A stretch of 64,000 nucleotides of DNA, from the NCBI GenBank assembly GCA_000436475.1, contig FR886218.1, forward strand, positions 94,507 through 158,506, given 5' to 3'. The notes beneath the pieces were generated by a model, which saw only the letters and a program-made list of their open reading frames with translations, made no database searches and was not told where the DNA came from. Shown piece by piece: positions 54,158-63,905 of this stretch (the stretch's first letter is position 1; each line of letters opens with the position of its first letter). Source of the DNA: Eubacterium sp. CAG:248 (GTDB lineage Bacteria; Bacillota; Clostridia; Lachnospirales; Lachnospiraceae). A program made the translations under genes and the position numbers.

Positions 54158-55444
54158 ATGGGTCTTAATTATATTAATGATTATGAACTTGTTAATGGAT
54201 ATGCAGTTATTGATAATGATTTTTCAATAATAACAGCTAATGAACGTATGTACAAATTCGTTGGAATATCAACTAAATTCACAATAGCAGAAATAATACA
54301 TCAGGTTGATATTGAGGACTTTATTAATGTTGCCAACAGTCTTAGATTAGGACAGAGTAAAAGCATGGTTCTTCGCATGAAAAGAATCGATAATTCATAT
54401 CGCTGGGTACTTGCAGATATAAAAAGATGTATTCTTAATACCCAGTATGATGAGCACGCAGCAGAATATCTGGAGCTTTGCGTTTCCGATGTTATTGCCC
54501 TTAGAAACAGATGCAATACACTAAATGATGATCTTTTATCGTACAGAAGAGTTATATCAACGGATGACGAATTATTCTATATATATGAATATGAGAAAGA
54601 TTTATTTACAGTGTACAACTATATTGACAATGATGCCATAGTTGTTATATCTGCTCCTATTATGGAAGTATATAATCGTATTATTGCAAAACAATTTATT
54701 CCGGAAACAAGCATTATTCCTTTCAGGCAGCTCTTAAATGATATACAGAAAGGAAAATCTGTATACGAATATGATTTTAATATATGTATTTATTCAGATT
54801 ATGAACAGGAGCAGCCAAAGCTTGTAAATTCCCATCTGCGTGGCTCAACTATATATTCACAGATGCATGCCATGCGTTCTGTGGGTACACTTAAACTAAC
54901 CGGCCTTAAAAGCGTATTTTCAAGAACTACCTATGATTTTGAATATCATACACATATTCTTGAAACAAGAGATCTTGAATTATATACATTAAACAATGCA
55001 AAATATAATAAAAATTGTCACCTGACTTTTATTAAGATTATTATTGACAACATTTCCGACTATGAATACATTCATGGAAAACAGAACACTCTTGAATTAC
55101 TTGAGCATGTTGAAAATATACTTATTAAAGCAGTAGAATATCGTGGCGTTATTGGAAGAACAGATAAAAAGTGGCAGTTTATTATTGTTATTAAAGATAT
55201 AAATAACGAACCTGAATTACGGGCATTTATAGAATATATGCGTTCTCGTGTTTCGTGGGAATGCAGAAGCTATGACAACTCCTTCAATATAAGTTTTTCA
55301 ATAGGAATATCAAGATACCCTGATAATGGAACTGACTGGAAACTTCTGACGGATAAGCTTATTAAGGCTACGGATATTGCTGTTAAAAAAGGTGGCAATC
55401 GTTATATAATCTATAAAGAAGCGATTCATGGAGAACTTCCATAA
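54158..55444 (+). CDS. PAS-like plus degenerate GGDEF domain protein
   Basis: 428 residues. An N-terminal PAS-like sensor (about 1-115: GYAVIDNDFSIITANERM), a middle domain without recognisable motifs, and a C-terminal GGDEF fold (about 270-425) recognisable by FSIGISRYPDNGTDWKLLTD and AVKKGGNRYIIY. At the active-site turn the sequence is GRTDKKWQFII (about residue 332) instead of RxGGDEFxxl, so cyclic di-GMP synthesis is unlikely. It may bind GTP or act as a signalling scaffold. It has its own GTG/ATG region 6 nt after recU. Confidence 0.83.
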   Translation: MGLNYINDYELVNGYAVIDNDFSIITANERMYKFVGISTKFTIAEIIHQVDIEDFINVANSLRLGQSKSMVLRMKRIDNSYRWVLADIKRCILNTQYDEHAAEYLELCVSDVIALRNRCNTLNDDLLSYRRVISTDDELFYIYEYEKDLFTVYNYIDNDAIVVISAPIMEVYNRIIAKQFIPETSIIPFRQLLNDIQKGKSVYEYDFNICIYSDYEQEQPKLVNSHLRGSTIYSQMHAMRSVGTLKLTGLKSVFSRTTYDFEYHTHILETRDLELYTLNNAKYNKNCHLTFIKIIIDNISDYEYIHGKQNTLELLEHVENILIKAVEYRGVIGRTDKKWQFIIVIKDINNEPELRAFIEYMRSRVSWECRSYDNSFNISFSIGISRYPDNGTDWKLLTDKLIKATDIAVKKGGNRYIIYKEAIHGELP

Positions 55445-55449
55445 AATCA

Positions 55450-55478
55450 TTGACATTGATAGTATCTTTATGTATAAT
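55450..55478 (+). promoter_or_regulatory. Consensus promoter of the histidine genes
   Basis: TTGACA (55450-55455), 17-bp spacer, TATAAT (55473-55478): perfect consensus. The ~130-nt leader contains an AGTCA-GACG-TGACT inverted repeat. I found no T-box sequence in it. Confidence 0.85.
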
Positions 55479-55612
55479 CTCTTTAACTTGTTATCACGTT
55501 ACCATGCTAAAGTCAGACGTGACTAATATATTTTTCAGTTAAAGTTTGTTATGATACACGAAAATGGAGAATAATAGTGCGCAGAATGCAAGCACAAAAA
55601 TGGAGGATTATT

Positions 55613-56797
55613 ATGAAAAAAGACTTATTACATACACCAGAAGGTGTCAGAGATATATACAGCACAGAATGTGTTGAAAAAAAAATAATTGAAAACAGAC
55701 TTCATGATGTGTGTAAGTTATATGGATATAATGATATACAGACTCCTTCTATTGAGTATTTTGATGTATTCAGTAAAGAACGAGGCAGTGTTCCATCGAA
55801 TGAAATGTTTAAATTATTTGACAGATATGGCAATACTCTTGTTTTAAGACCTGATATGACACCATCTATTGCAAGAGCCGCAGCTAAATATTTTGAAGAT
55901 CGTATACTTCCTATAAAACTATGTTATGTAAGCAATACATTTATCAATGTCAGCAAATATTATCAGGGAAGATTAAAGGAAAATACAGTTATTGGTGCAG
56001 AATTAATAGATGATGACTCTATTTATGCTGATTATGAAATCATATGTATGGTTATTGACTGCATGAAAAGTGCTGGTCTTAGAGAATTCCAGGTAGAGAT
56101 TGGCAACGTTGCTTTCTTTAATGGTCTTTTGGCAGATGCCGGCATCCTTGGTGACTCTTATGAAGAGCTTCTTAATCTTATCAATGAGAAGAATTATATT
56201 GGTGTTGAAGAACTTCTTAATTCCATGAATATAGACAAGAATACAGCTAAGGTTCTTCTTGAACTTCCTCAGCTGTTTGGTCAGGCAGAAGTATTAGAAA
56301 AAGCCAAGGGTCTTACGACTATTCCAGAATGCATAAGTGCTGTTGACAGACTTTTAGCATTATACGAACTGTTGAAAGTTAATGGTTATGATAAGTATGT
56401 TTCATTTGATCTTGGAGAATTAAGTAATCATACATATTATACTGGAATTATATTCCATGCATTTACATTTGGAACAGGAGAACCTGTCGTAAGTGGCGGC
56501 CGTTATGATAAGCTTCTTGGACAGTTTGGATGTGATAAAGCTTCTATAGGTTTTTCTCTTATTGTAGACAGACTTATGGCGGCCATAAACAGACAGCATA
56601 TAGATATTCCTGTGGAATACAACGGAGTACTTATAGTATATTCACAGGATAAACTTCTAGATGCCATTAAGCGTTCTGATGAGTTAAGAAAAGATGGCAT
56701 CAACGTATGTATGATACAAAAAAATGGCTCTGAAACTGAAAAACAGTATGAAGAATACGCTGCTGCTTCCCAGCTTTCTGATGTTATATATATATAA
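55613..56797 (+). CDS. hisZ: ATP phosphoribosyltransferase regulatory subunit HisZ
   Basis: 394 residues, a histidyl-tRNA-synthetase paralogue: LHTPEGVRDIY, FKLFDRYGNTLVLRPDMTPS, GRLKENTVIGAEL and VVSGGRYDKLLGQFG. The HisS anticodon domain is replaced by a short C-terminus. It binds the short HisG (56985) and gives it activity and histidine feedback. ATG 55613 follows AATGGAGGATT; the in-frame ATG at 55577 lacks a site. Confidence 0.92.
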   Translation: MKKDLLHTPEGVRDIYSTECVEKKIIENRLHDVCKLYGYNDIQTPSIEYFDVFSKERGSVPSNEMFKLFDRYGNTLVLRPDMTPSIARAAAKYFEDRILPIKLCYVSNTFINVSKYYQGRLKENTVIGAELIDDDSIYADYEIICMVIDCMKSAGLREFQVEIGNVAFFNGLLADAGILGDSYEELLNLINEKNYIGVEELLNSMNIDKNTAKVLLELPQLFGQAEVLEKAKGLTTIPECISAVDRLLALYELLKVNGYDKYVSFDLGELSNHTYYTGIIFHAFTFGTGEPVVSGGRYDKLLGQFGCDKASIGFSLIVDRLMAAINRQHIDIPVEYNGVLIVYSQDKLLDAIKRSDELRKDGINVCMIQKNGSETEKQYEEYAAASQLSDVIYI

Positions 56798-56877
56798 AAC
56801 ATTCCATAAAACGATTATTGTCTGTGCGTACCTGACATAATCTGGTTTTATGCATAACTACATAGCTATTTAATGTA

Positions 56878-56977
56878 CGCAGAAATGAGGATTAGTGTGA
56901 AAAATAAGATTTTTCACACGCAAGATTTGTGCTTCGCACAAACTTGAGATGCGCTGAGAAGCAGCGCAAGAATGGAG
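56878..56977 (+). repeat. 100-bp three-hairpin repeat element, copy 2
   Basis: Identical to copy 1 at 52490-52589, again directly before a start codon (hisG, 56985), whose ATGGAG ribosome site it supplies. Bases outside the 100 bp differ between copies. Confidence 0.93.
56897..56947 (+). CDS. Possible 16-codon micro-ORF inside repeat copy 2
   Basis: Same GTG-started VKNKIFHTQDLCFAQT frame as at 52509, TGA 37 nt before the hisG ATG. It has one His codon, so it is not a histidine attenuator peptide. Confidence 0.3.
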   Translation: MKNKIFHTQDLCFAQT

Positions 56978-56984
56978 GATTATT

Positions 56985-57629
56985 ATGAGGTATATAACAA
57001 TTGCACTGGCAAAAGGCAGACTTGCTAAAAATGCACTTGATATATTTGAACACATTGGAATTACATGTGACGAAATGAAGGATGAGAAAACAAGAAAATT
57101 AATATTTACTAACGAAGAATTAGGTATTCGTTTCTTTCTTGCAAAACCATCAGATGTACCAACATATGTTGAATATGGTGCAGCTGACATTGGAATTGTT
57201 GGAAAAGATACTCTTTTAGAAGAAGGCCGTTCACTTTATGAGGTGTATGACTTAAAGATGGGACAATGTAAAATGTGCGTGTGTGGTCCAGCATCAGCAA
57301 AAGAAAAGCTCAAACATCATGAGCTTATAAGAGTTGCTTCCAAGTACCCTAATATAGCAAAGGACTACTTCTACAACAAGAAACATCAGACAGTTGAAAT
57401 CATCAAACTTAATGGTTCAGTTGAACTTGCACCTATAGTTGGTTTATCTGAGGTTATTGTCGATATAGTAGAGACTGGAGCTACATTAAGGGAAAACGGA
57501 CTTGAAGTTCTTGAGGAAGTTTGTCCATTATCTGCACGTATTGTAGTTAACCAGGTCAGTATGAAGATGGAAAATGAGCGTATAACAAAGCTTGTCAATG
57601 ACATACGTAATTATCTTGAAAATAAATAA
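56985..57629 (+). CDS. hisG: ATP phosphoribosyltransferase HisG, short form
   Basis: First enzyme of histidine synthesis. 214 residues, lacking the C-terminal ACT-like regulatory domain, hence dependent on HisZ. Motifs: [24 protein letters not shown] and [16 protein letters not shown]. The leader is repeat copy 2. Confidence 0.95.
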   Translation: MRYITIALAKGRLAKNALDIFEHIGITCDEMKDEKTRKLIFTNEELGIRFFLAKPSDVPTYVEYGAADIGIVGKDTLLEEGRSLYEVYDLKMGQCKMCVCGPASAKEKLKHHELIRVASKYPNIAKDYFYNKKHQTVEIIKLNGSVELAPIVGLSEVIVDIVETGATLRENGLEVLEEVCPLSARIVVNQVSMKMENERITKLVNDIRNYLENK

Positions 57630-57694
57630 CAGATATTTAAAATAACCATTAAAATATCAATCAATATGCGCAAAACCGCAGGATGGGAGAATAT

Positions 57695-58987
57695 ATGAGA
57701 ATTGTTAAATTAACAGATGAAACTAAAAATAATATACTTGAGAATCTTTTAAAAAGAAGTCCTAACAGCTATGGAAAATTCGAAGCTGCGGTAGGTGAGA
57801 TTCTTTCTAATGTAAGAGCCAACAAAGATGCTGCATTATTTAAGTATACCAAAGATTTTGATAAGGCTGATATCAATGCTTCTAATATTGTTGTAACTAA
57901 AGAAGAGATAGAAGAGGCTTACACAAAGGTTGATCCAAAGTTAGTTAATGTTATAAGAAAAGCCCTTAAAAATATAAAAGAATATCATGAAAAGCAGAAG
58001 CAGTACAGCTGGTTTGATTCTAAACCAGATGGCACAATCCTTGGACAGAAAGTAACTGCACTTTCAAGAGTGGGTGTATATGTTCCAGGTGGCAAGGCAG
58101 CTTATCCATCATCAGTTCTTATGAATGTTATTCCAGCCAAGGTTGCTGGTGTAGAACAGATCATTATGTGTACACCTCCAGATCATGAAGGAAAAGTATA
58201 TCCAACAACACTTGTAGCTGCTAATGAAGCCGGGGTTGATGTTATATACAAAGCAGGAGGTGCACAGGCTATCGCTGCTATGGCATATGGTACAGAATCT
58301 GTTCCTAAGGTTGATAAGATATGTGGTCCTGGTAATATATATGTTGCACTTGCAAAGAAGGCAGTATTTGGTTATGTAAGTATTGATTCTGTTGCTGGTC
58401 CTAGTGAAATTCTTGTAATCGCTGATGAAACAGCTAATCCAAGATATGTTGCTGCAGATCTTTTATCACAGGCTGAGCATGACGAAATGGCATCCGCAAT
58501 ACTTATTACAACAAGCAATGAGCTTGCACAAAAAGTATCAGATGAAATAGATGGTTTCTTAAAAGAATTATCAAGAAGTGAAATTATATCTAAATCTCTG
58601 GATAATTATGGATACATTCTTCTTGTTGATAATATAGATGATGCAGTGGATGCAGCAAATGAAATTGCATCTGAGCATCTTGAAATAGTAACAAAGGATC
58701 CTTTCAATACTATGACAAAGATTAAGAATGCAGGTGCTATTTTCCTTGGTGAATATAGTTCTGAGCCTTTAGGTGATTATTTTGCAGGTCCTAACCACGT
58801 ACTTCCAACTAATGGTACTGCTAAATTCTTCTCAGCATTAAGTGTTGATGATTTCATAAAGAAATCAAGTATTATATCATATTCACGAAATGCCCTTGAG
58901 GAAATACATAATGATATAGAAACCTTTGCAACAGCAGAACACCTTACTGCACATGCTAATTCAATAAAGGTCCGTTTTGAAAAATAA
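57695..58987 (+). CDS. hisD: Histidinol dehydrogenase
   Basis: 430 residues, a zinc enzyme making histidine from histidinol. Motifs: RVGVYVPGGKAAYPSSVLMN, ICGPGNIYVALAKK, SVAGPSEILVIAD, LLSQAEHDEMAS (zinc ligands Q/H/D) and IASEHLEI. ATG 57695; the ATG at 57683 is part of ATGGGAG. Confidence 0.95.
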   Translation: MRIVKLTDETKNNILENLLKRSPNSYGKFEAAVGEILSNVRANKDAALFKYTKDFDKADINASNIVVTKEEIEEAYTKVDPKLVNVIRKALKNIKEYHEKQKQYSWFDSKPDGTILGQKVTALSRVGVYVPGGKAAYPSSVLMNVIPAKVAGVEQIIMCTPPDHEGKVYPTTLVAANEAGVDVIYKAGGAQAIAAMAYGTESVPKVDKICGPGNIYVALAKKAVFGYVSIDSVAGPSEILVIADETANPRYVAADLLSQAEHDEMASAILITTSNELAQKVSDEIDGFLKELSRSEIISKSLDNYGYILLVDNIDDAVDAANEIASEHLEIVTKDPFNTMTKIKNAGAIFLGEYSSEPLGDYFAGPNHVLPTNGTAKFFSALSVDDFIKKSSIISYSRNALEEIHNDIETFATAEHLTAHANSIKVRFEK

Positions 58988-59017
58988 AAGCGTAATAACG
59001 CAGAAATGAGGATTTAT

Positions 59018-59617
59018 ATGTCTAATTCAGATTGCAGACAGGCAAGTATTCATAGAAAAACAAGTGAAACTGATATCAATCTTTTCATAAGACTTGATGG
59101 TTCTGGCGATGCCCAGGTTGATACTGGAATCGGTTTCTTTGATCATATGCTTAAAAGCTTTGCAAAGCATGGTATGTTTGATCTTAAGCTGAATGTTACT
59201 GGTGATTTAATAGTTGACTGCCATCACACCATTGAAGATGTAGGTATTGTACTTGGGGAAGCTATTAAAAAAGCTCTTGGAGATAAGAAATCCATAAGAA
59301 GATACGGAGATATCATTCTCCCTATGGATGAAGCACTTATTTTATGTGCTATAGATTTATCAGGCCGTCCATATCTTGTTTTTGATTCAACATTTTCATC
59401 AGATATGGTAGGTTATTTTGATACACAGATGGTTAAAGAATTCTTTTATGCAATATCTTATAGTGCAGGCATGAACCTTCATATAAGAAAAATCACAGGT
59501 GAAAATGATCATCACATCATAGAAGGCATGTTCAAGGCTTTTGCTAAAGCTCTTGATGAAGCCTGCATGAAAGATGCACGTATAAAATCAGTATTATCTA
59601 CTAAAGGAAGTTTGTAA
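59018..59617 (+). CDS. hisB: Imidazoleglycerol-phosphate dehydratase
   Basis: 199 residues, monofunctional (no HisB phosphatase domain). Manganese-binding motifs CHHTIEDVGI and GENDHHIIEGMFKAF; GIGFFDHML near the N-terminus. ATG 59018 follows the CGCAGAAATGAGGA leader also seen at the start of the 100-bp repeat. Confidence 0.95.
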   Translation: MSNSDCRQASIHRKTSETDINLFIRLDGSGDAQVDTGIGFFDHMLKSFAKHGMFDLKLNVTGDLIVDCHHTIEDVGIVLGEAIKKALGDKKSIRRYGDIILPMDEALILCAIDLSGRPYLVFDSTFSSDMVGYFDTQMVKEFFYAISYSAGMNLHIRKITGENDHHIIEGMFKAFAKALDEACMKDARIKSVLSTKGSL

Positions 59618-59733
59618 CTATTATACATACATAACAAGACAATAAGAAGAATTATAACATGCTGTTGTTTCAATTCCTCTTATTATCTGGATTTAACCAT
59701 AAACACTATATAACGGAATTGGAGATTATTACA

Positions 59734-60822
59734 ATGAGATTATATCCAGCAATTGATATCAAAGATGGTCAGTGTGTAAGACTTAAAAAAGGATTATTTA
59801 ATGAGGTTACTGTATATTCTGATAAGCCATATGAAATAGCAAAAGCTTTTGAAGAAAGTGGTGCACAGTTTATACATACAGTAGATCTTGATGGAGCCCT
59901 TAAAGGACATGGAGTTAATGCAGATACTATTAAAAAAATAGTATCAAGTGTCAATATACCTGTCCAGATGGGTGGTGGAATAAGAACTCTTGAAAATATA
60001 AAAGAAGTGTTAGCTCTGGGCGTGTACAGGGTAATAATAGGAACTAAGGCAGTAGAAAATCCTGATTTTATAAGACAGGCTATTGAACAATTCGGACCTG
60101 AACATATAGTTGTTGGTGTAGATGCAAAGGATGGTCTTGTTGCTATAGAAGGCTGGGAAAAGGTCAGTGATAAAACTGCACTTTCATTAGCTCTTGCTAT
60201 GAAAGATATGGGTGTACAGACTATAGTTTACACTGATATTTCCAAGGATGGAATGCTTTCTGGTCCTAATGTTGAACAGACTAAGCTTTTATCTGATAAA
60301 ACTGGTATCAACATAATTGCTTCCGGTGGAATGTCATGCGTACAGGATCTTAAAAATATTAATGATGCTGGTATCCATGGTGCCATAATAGGCAAGGCTA
60401 TATATGAACACAGAATTAATCTTAAGGATGCCGTTAATATGTTTGAATCAGGTGCATCTGTTATAGAAGCTGGAAAGAAGATGAGTACAAGCCTTTCTTT
60501 TAAAGATTTTAAGCTTAATTCTGATGGTCTTATTCCAGTTGTTGTTCAGGATTATGTAAATAATGAAGTTCTTATGGTGGCTTACATGAACGAAGAATCT
60601 TATAATATGACTGTTGATACTGGTATTATGACTTACTTTAGCAGAAGCCGTCAGGAATTATGGATAAAAGGAGCAACCTCAGGTCATTATCAGTATGTAA
60701 GTTCACTTGACATAGACTGTGATAATGATACAATATTAGCTAAGGTCCGTCAGATTGGCGCTGCATGCCATACTGGCAACAGAAGCTGTTTTTATAGAAA
60801 TCTTTATCTTAAAGACAGATAG
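59734..60822 (+). CDS. hisA: HisA-HisI fusion: ProFAR isomerase / phosphoribosyl-AMP cyclohydrolase
   Basis: 362 residues. HisA barrel (about 1-240): [17 protein letters not shown] with catalytic Asp, [18 protein letters not shown] with the second Asp, IASGGM. HisI domain (about 258-362): [37 protein letters not shown] and [18 protein letters not shown], the zinc/magnesium ligands. No HisE domain follows, unlike the usual HisI-HisE. The two domains catalyse consecutive steps in reverse order of fusion (HisI then HisA). ATG 59734 follows TTGGAGATT; the frame from 59659 lacks support. hisC, hisE, hisF and hisH are not in the window. Confidence 0.93.
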   Translation: MRLYPAIDIKDGQCVRLKKGLFNEVTVYSDKPYEIAKAFEESGAQFIHTVDLDGALKGHGVNADTIKKIVSSVNIPVQMGGGIRTLENIKEVLALGVYRVIIGTKAVENPDFIRQAIEQFGPEHIVVGVDAKDGLVAIEGWEKVSDKTALSLALAMKDMGVQTIVYTDISKDGMLSGPNVEQTKLLSDKTGINIIASGGMSCVQDLKNINDAGIHGAIIGKAIYEHRINLKDAVNMFESGASVIEAGKKMSTSLSFKDFKLNSDGLIPVVVQDYVNNEVLMVAYMNEESYNMTVDTGIMTYFSRSRQELWIKGATSGHYQYVSSLDIDCDNDTILAKVRQIGAACHTGNRSCFYRNLYLKDR

Positions 60823-60851
60823 TGTATCATATAAACCATAATGAGGATTCC

Positions 60852-62075
60852 ATGGATATTAAATATATTATCACAAAAATTAATAACAATATAATATGTT
60901 CACAATATACTGGTGATGACTGCCAGTCACTTAATATAGCTGACACTGGCAGTCTTACTGGTAATATATACATTGGCAGAGTTGAAAATGTTGTTAAAAA
61001 CATCAACTCTGCTTTTGTTGAAATCGAGAATAAAATCAAATGCTATTATCCCCTTGATAGTAATAAGAATAGCATATACCTTAATACTAAAAATAACGAT
61101 AAAGTAAACATAGGTGATAAATTACTTGTGCAGGTGGTTAATGATGCCCATAAAACAAAGCCACCTACTGCAAGCTGCAAAATAGAGCTTACAGGAAAAT
61201 ACGTAGTATTATCAAGTGATGTAGACGGAGTAGCTGTTTCAAAAAAAATGAAGAATTCAGACATTTGCAGCGAAGCTGCCATTATGCTTAAAGACATACT
61301 TAAAGCTTCCATAAAAAGTATTAACAGCGATATTGGCTTTAATGACAGATTCACTTATGGATTAATCATACGAAGCAATGCTGTTAATGCCACACCTGCA
61401 GCTATAGCTGATGAGGCTGTGAAACTGATATCAGAATATAATTCACTGTTAAAAGCTGCTGTTTATGGCAAATTTTACACCCTGTTAAAAGAACATGAAC
61501 CCGATTATATAAGTGAAATAGTGCATTTTAGTTCTGATAATAACATTGAAATAATAACCGATATCAAAGAAAGCTATAATATGCTTAGCAGCTGCTTTGC
61601 TGATATTCCATCTGTTACCGTAAGATTTTACGAAGACAGCCTTCTTCCGTTATATAAGCTATATTCTGTGGAAAAGAATCTTACACAGGCTCTTTCGCCA
61701 AAGGTATGGCTGAAATGTGGGGGATATGTTATTATTGAGCAGACTGAAGCTATGTCTGTAATAGATGTAAACTCTGGTAAAAATATTGCCAGGTCTAAAA
61801 AGCAATCAGATAAAGAAAAAGCTGCTTTAAAAGTAAATCTAGAAGCTGCCAAAGAAATCATCAACCAGATACGCCTGCGTAACCTGTCTGGTATTATTAT
61901 TATTGACTTTATAAATATGTCGGATGATAACAGCACCAGACAGCTTATGTCTTATCTTAGGGAGCTTGCTAAAAAAGAGCATATACAGACTAATGTAGTA
62001 GATATTACTCCTTTAGGTCTGGTTGAAATGACCCGAAAAAATAATGGTAAAACATTAAAAGAATTAATAGGCTGA
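60852..62075 (+). CDS. rng: RNase E/G family ribonuclease
   Basis: 407 residues. S1-like domain near the N-terminus (TGNIYIGRVENVVKNINSAF), catalytic aspartates at about D305 (SVIDVNSGK) and D352 (IIIIDFINM), ending ITPLGLVEMTRKN. The protein stops soon after, with no zinc-link CPxCxG segment, so it is shorter than E. coli RNase G. It precedes rplU-rpmA, as often in Clostridia. ATG 60852 follows ATGAGGA. Confidence 0.88.
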   Translation: MDIKYIITKINNNIICSQYTGDDCQSLNIADTGSLTGNIYIGRVENVVKNINSAFVEIENKIKCYYPLDSNKNSIYLNTKNNDKVNIGDKLLVQVVNDAHKTKPPTASCKIELTGKYVVLSSDVDGVAVSKKMKNSDICSEAAIMLKDILKASIKSINSDIGFNDRFTYGLIIRSNAVNATPAAIADEAVKLISEYNSLLKAAVYGKFYTLLKEHEPDYISEIVHFSSDNNIEIITDIKESYNMLSSCFADIPSVTVRFYEDSLLPLYKLYSVEKNLTQALSPKVWLKCGGYVIIEQTEAMSVIDVNSGKNIARSKKQSDKEKAALKVNLEAAKEIINQIRLRNLSGIIIIDFINMSDDNSTRQLMSYLRELAKKEHIQTNVVDITPLGLVEMTRKNNGKTLKELIG

Positions 62076-62093
62076 TGTTTGGAGAGTATGAAT

Positions 62094-62690
62094 ATGAAAG
62101 ATATTGATATAGAAGAAAACAACTCATGCAGATATGAAATAAGATATAATCGTATATACGATTATATCACCACACACACCACACTTAAAAACACAATATT
62201 GTTTATATATAAGGTTCTCCCTTATTTTGTTGCGTTATCATATATACTGCTTATCATTATGTGTCTAAGAAGAAAGGATTCAATAGTAACACCAGCTATA
62301 TCATTTAGTGTTGATGCCACTGGATATGTTGAAACCTCTAATATATTTGTTATATCAAAGCTTATACTTACACCTCTGACATCATTCATTGTGGTATCTT
62401 TCTTCCGTAAATGTATTGATGCAAAAAGACCTTATGTTAAATATAATATCACACCTCTTGTTAAGAAAGATAAAAAAGGAGAATCTATGCCCAGCAGGCA
62501 TGTATTTTCAATAACTATTATAGCCATGTGCTGGTTATATATATATCAGCCCATTGGAATCGTCCTGCTTATATTAACAATTATTCTTGCTGCTGTAAGC
62601 GTTATTGCTGGCGTTCATTTTATAAGAGACGTTATTGCCGGAATAGCAGTTGGCATATTATGTGGTTTTATAGGCTTATGGATATTATAA
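62094..62690 (+). CDS. PAP2-family membrane phosphatase
   Basis: 198 residues with about 5 helices. Acid-phosphatase motifs are present in variant form: FRKCIDAKRP, PSRH in place of PSGH, and SVIAGVHFIRDVIAG for SRxxxxxHxxxD. Likely lipid phosphate or undecaprenyl-pyrophosphate hydrolysis; the His and Asp are retained. It lies between rng and rplU. ATG 62094 is spaced from GGAGAG. Confidence 0.85.
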   Translation: MKDIDIEENNSCRYEIRYNRIYDYITTHTTLKNTILFIYKVLPYFVALSYILLIIMCLRRKDSIVTPAISFSVDATGYVETSNIFVISKLILTPLTSFIVVSFFRKCIDAKRPYVKYNITPLVKKDKKGESMPSRHVFSITIIAMCWLYIYQPIGIVLLILTIILAAVSVIAGVHFIRDVIAGIAVGILCGFIGLWIL

Positions 62691-62786
62691 TACCGGCTGC
62701 AAATACATGATATTTTATAGCCTGCAAGAAAAAAAATGATCCATAAAAACAAAAAAGTAAAAAAACAAAAAAATGTTTAAATATAG

Positions 62787-62815
62787 TTGACATTTTATGA
62801 TTCATACTATATTAT
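62787..62815 (+). promoter_or_regulatory. Promoter of rplU-prp-rpmA
   Basis: TTGACA (62787-62792), 17-bp spacer, TATTAT (62810-62815). Confidence 0.75.
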
Positions 62816-62827
62816 ATTCTAGTGTGC

Positions 62828-62897
62828 CGCTCAGTTAGGATATAAGAAGGATTAATCCTCTCCAAAACTGGCGAGTAATTATTTTAGGAGGTGCCAT
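62828..62897 (+). ncRNA. Probable ribosomal protein L21 leader
   Basis: Stem CGC-(T)-CAGTT (62828-62836)/AACTGGCG (62866-62873) encloses hairpin AGGAT-TA-ATCCT (62848-62859), then TAGGAGGTG. L21 leaders are known in Firmicutes; assignment by position and fold only. Confidence 0.55.
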
Positions 62898-63206
62898 ATG
62901 TACGCAATTATTGCAACAGGTGGTAAACAGTACACAGTTTCAGAAGGCGATGTAATCAAGGTTGAAAAGCTTGGTGTTAACGCTGGCGATACTGTTACAT
63001 TTGACCAGGTTCTTTTCGTTAATAACGGTGAAGCTAAGGTTGGTGATCCTACAGTAGCAGGAGCAACAGTTACAGCAAGCGTTGTTGAAGAAGGCAAGGA
63101 CAAGAAAGTCATCGTGTATAAGTATAAGAGAAAAACTGGATATCACAAGAAGAACGGTCACAGACAGCTCTTCACTAAGGTTAAGATTGAAAAGATCAAT
63201 GCTTAA
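62898..63206 (+). CDS. rplU: 50S ribosomal protein L21
   Basis: 102 residues: [20 protein letters not shown] and [20 protein letters not shown] are diagnostic. A TTAGGAGGTG ribosome site follows the structured leader. Confidence 0.97.
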   Translation: MYAIIATGGKQYTVSEGDVIKVEKLGVNAGDTVTFDQVLFVNNGEAKVGDPTVAGATVTASVVEEGKDKKVIVYKYKRKTGYHKKNGHRQLFTKVKIEKINA

Positions 63207-63227
63207 TTAGTGTGAGGTGTGTTATCC

Positions 63228-63554
63228 ATGACTCATATAACTATCTACAAGTCCACTAATGGTGGAATAGTAGGATTCAGATCAGCTGGTCATGCTGGTT
63301 ATGCGGAAGAGGGTAGCGATATCATATGTTCCGCAGTATCTATTCTGACATTCAATACTATCAATTCTATTGAAAAATTCACAGATGCGAAGTTTGATGT
63401 GTCGGTAGATGAAGAAGCGGCTGTAGTAGATTTTATGGTCACTTCTGATATTAGTGATACAACTCAGGTATTGCTTAATGCATTGGAGCTTGGTTTAAGT
63501 TCTGTTGCTGCTGGTAATCCTGATTACTTATTGATTACCGTCAAGGAGGTGTAA
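63228..63554 (+). CDS. prp: Ribosomal-processing cysteine protease Prp (YsxB)
   Basis: 108 residues. Catalytic pair in [20 protein letters not shown]: His in GHAGYA and Cys in IICSAVS. It removes the N-terminal extension of L27, whose gene follows. ATG 63228 follows GTGAGGTG; GTG 63219 is part of that site. Confidence 0.93.
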   Translation: MTHITIYKSTNGGIVGFRSAGHAGYAEEGSDIICSAVSILTFNTINSIEKFTDAKFDVSVDEEAAVVDFMVTSDISDTTQVLLNALELGLSSVAAGNPDYLLITVKEV

Positions 63555-63558
63555 TGTT

Positions 63559-63849
63559 ATGTTGAATTTGAACCTTCAGTTTTTCGCTCATAAAAAGGGT
63601 GTTGGTTCTACAAAGAATGGTAGAGATTCAGAATCTAAGAGATTAGGTGCAAAGAGAGCTGATGGACAGTTCGTTTTAGCTGGTAATATTCTTTACAGAC
63701 AGCGTGGAACAAAGATTCATCCAGGTGTTAATGTTGGTCGTGGTGGCGATGATACATTATTCGCACTTGTTGATGGAACTGTTAAGTTTGAAAGAAAGGG
63801 CAGAGATAAGAAGCAGGTTTCTGTTTATCCTGTTGCCTCAGAGAACTAA
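63559..63849 (+). CDS. rpmA: 50S ribosomal protein L27 with cleavable N-terminus
   Basis: 96 residues: MLNLNLQFF followed by [20 protein letters not shown]. The N-terminal nine residues are the Firmicute extension cleaved by Prp after FF, exposing the mature L27 end at the peptidyl-transferase centre. A CAAGGAGGTG site overlaps the prp end. Confidence 0.97.
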   Translation: MLNLNLQFFAHKKGVGSTKNGRDSESKRLGAKRADGQFVLAGNILYRQRGTKIHPGVNVGRGGDDTLFALVDGTVKFERKGRDKKQVSVYPVASEN

Positions 63850-63861
63850 TTAGTTTTTATA

Positions 63862-63892
63862 AGCTCCAAATCTTCGGATTTGGAGCTTTTTG
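63862..63892 (+). terminator. Terminator after rpmA
   Basis: 11-bp stem AGCTCCAAATC/GATTTGGAGCT closed by a TTCG tetraloop, then TTTTTG. Confidence 0.93.
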
Positions 63893-63905
63893 TAATATTG
63901 AAACA

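Noticed and set aside
55479..55612. T-box leader before hisZ
   Set aside because: The leader is too short and I see no T-box (GGUGGNACCGCG-like) sequence or terminator.
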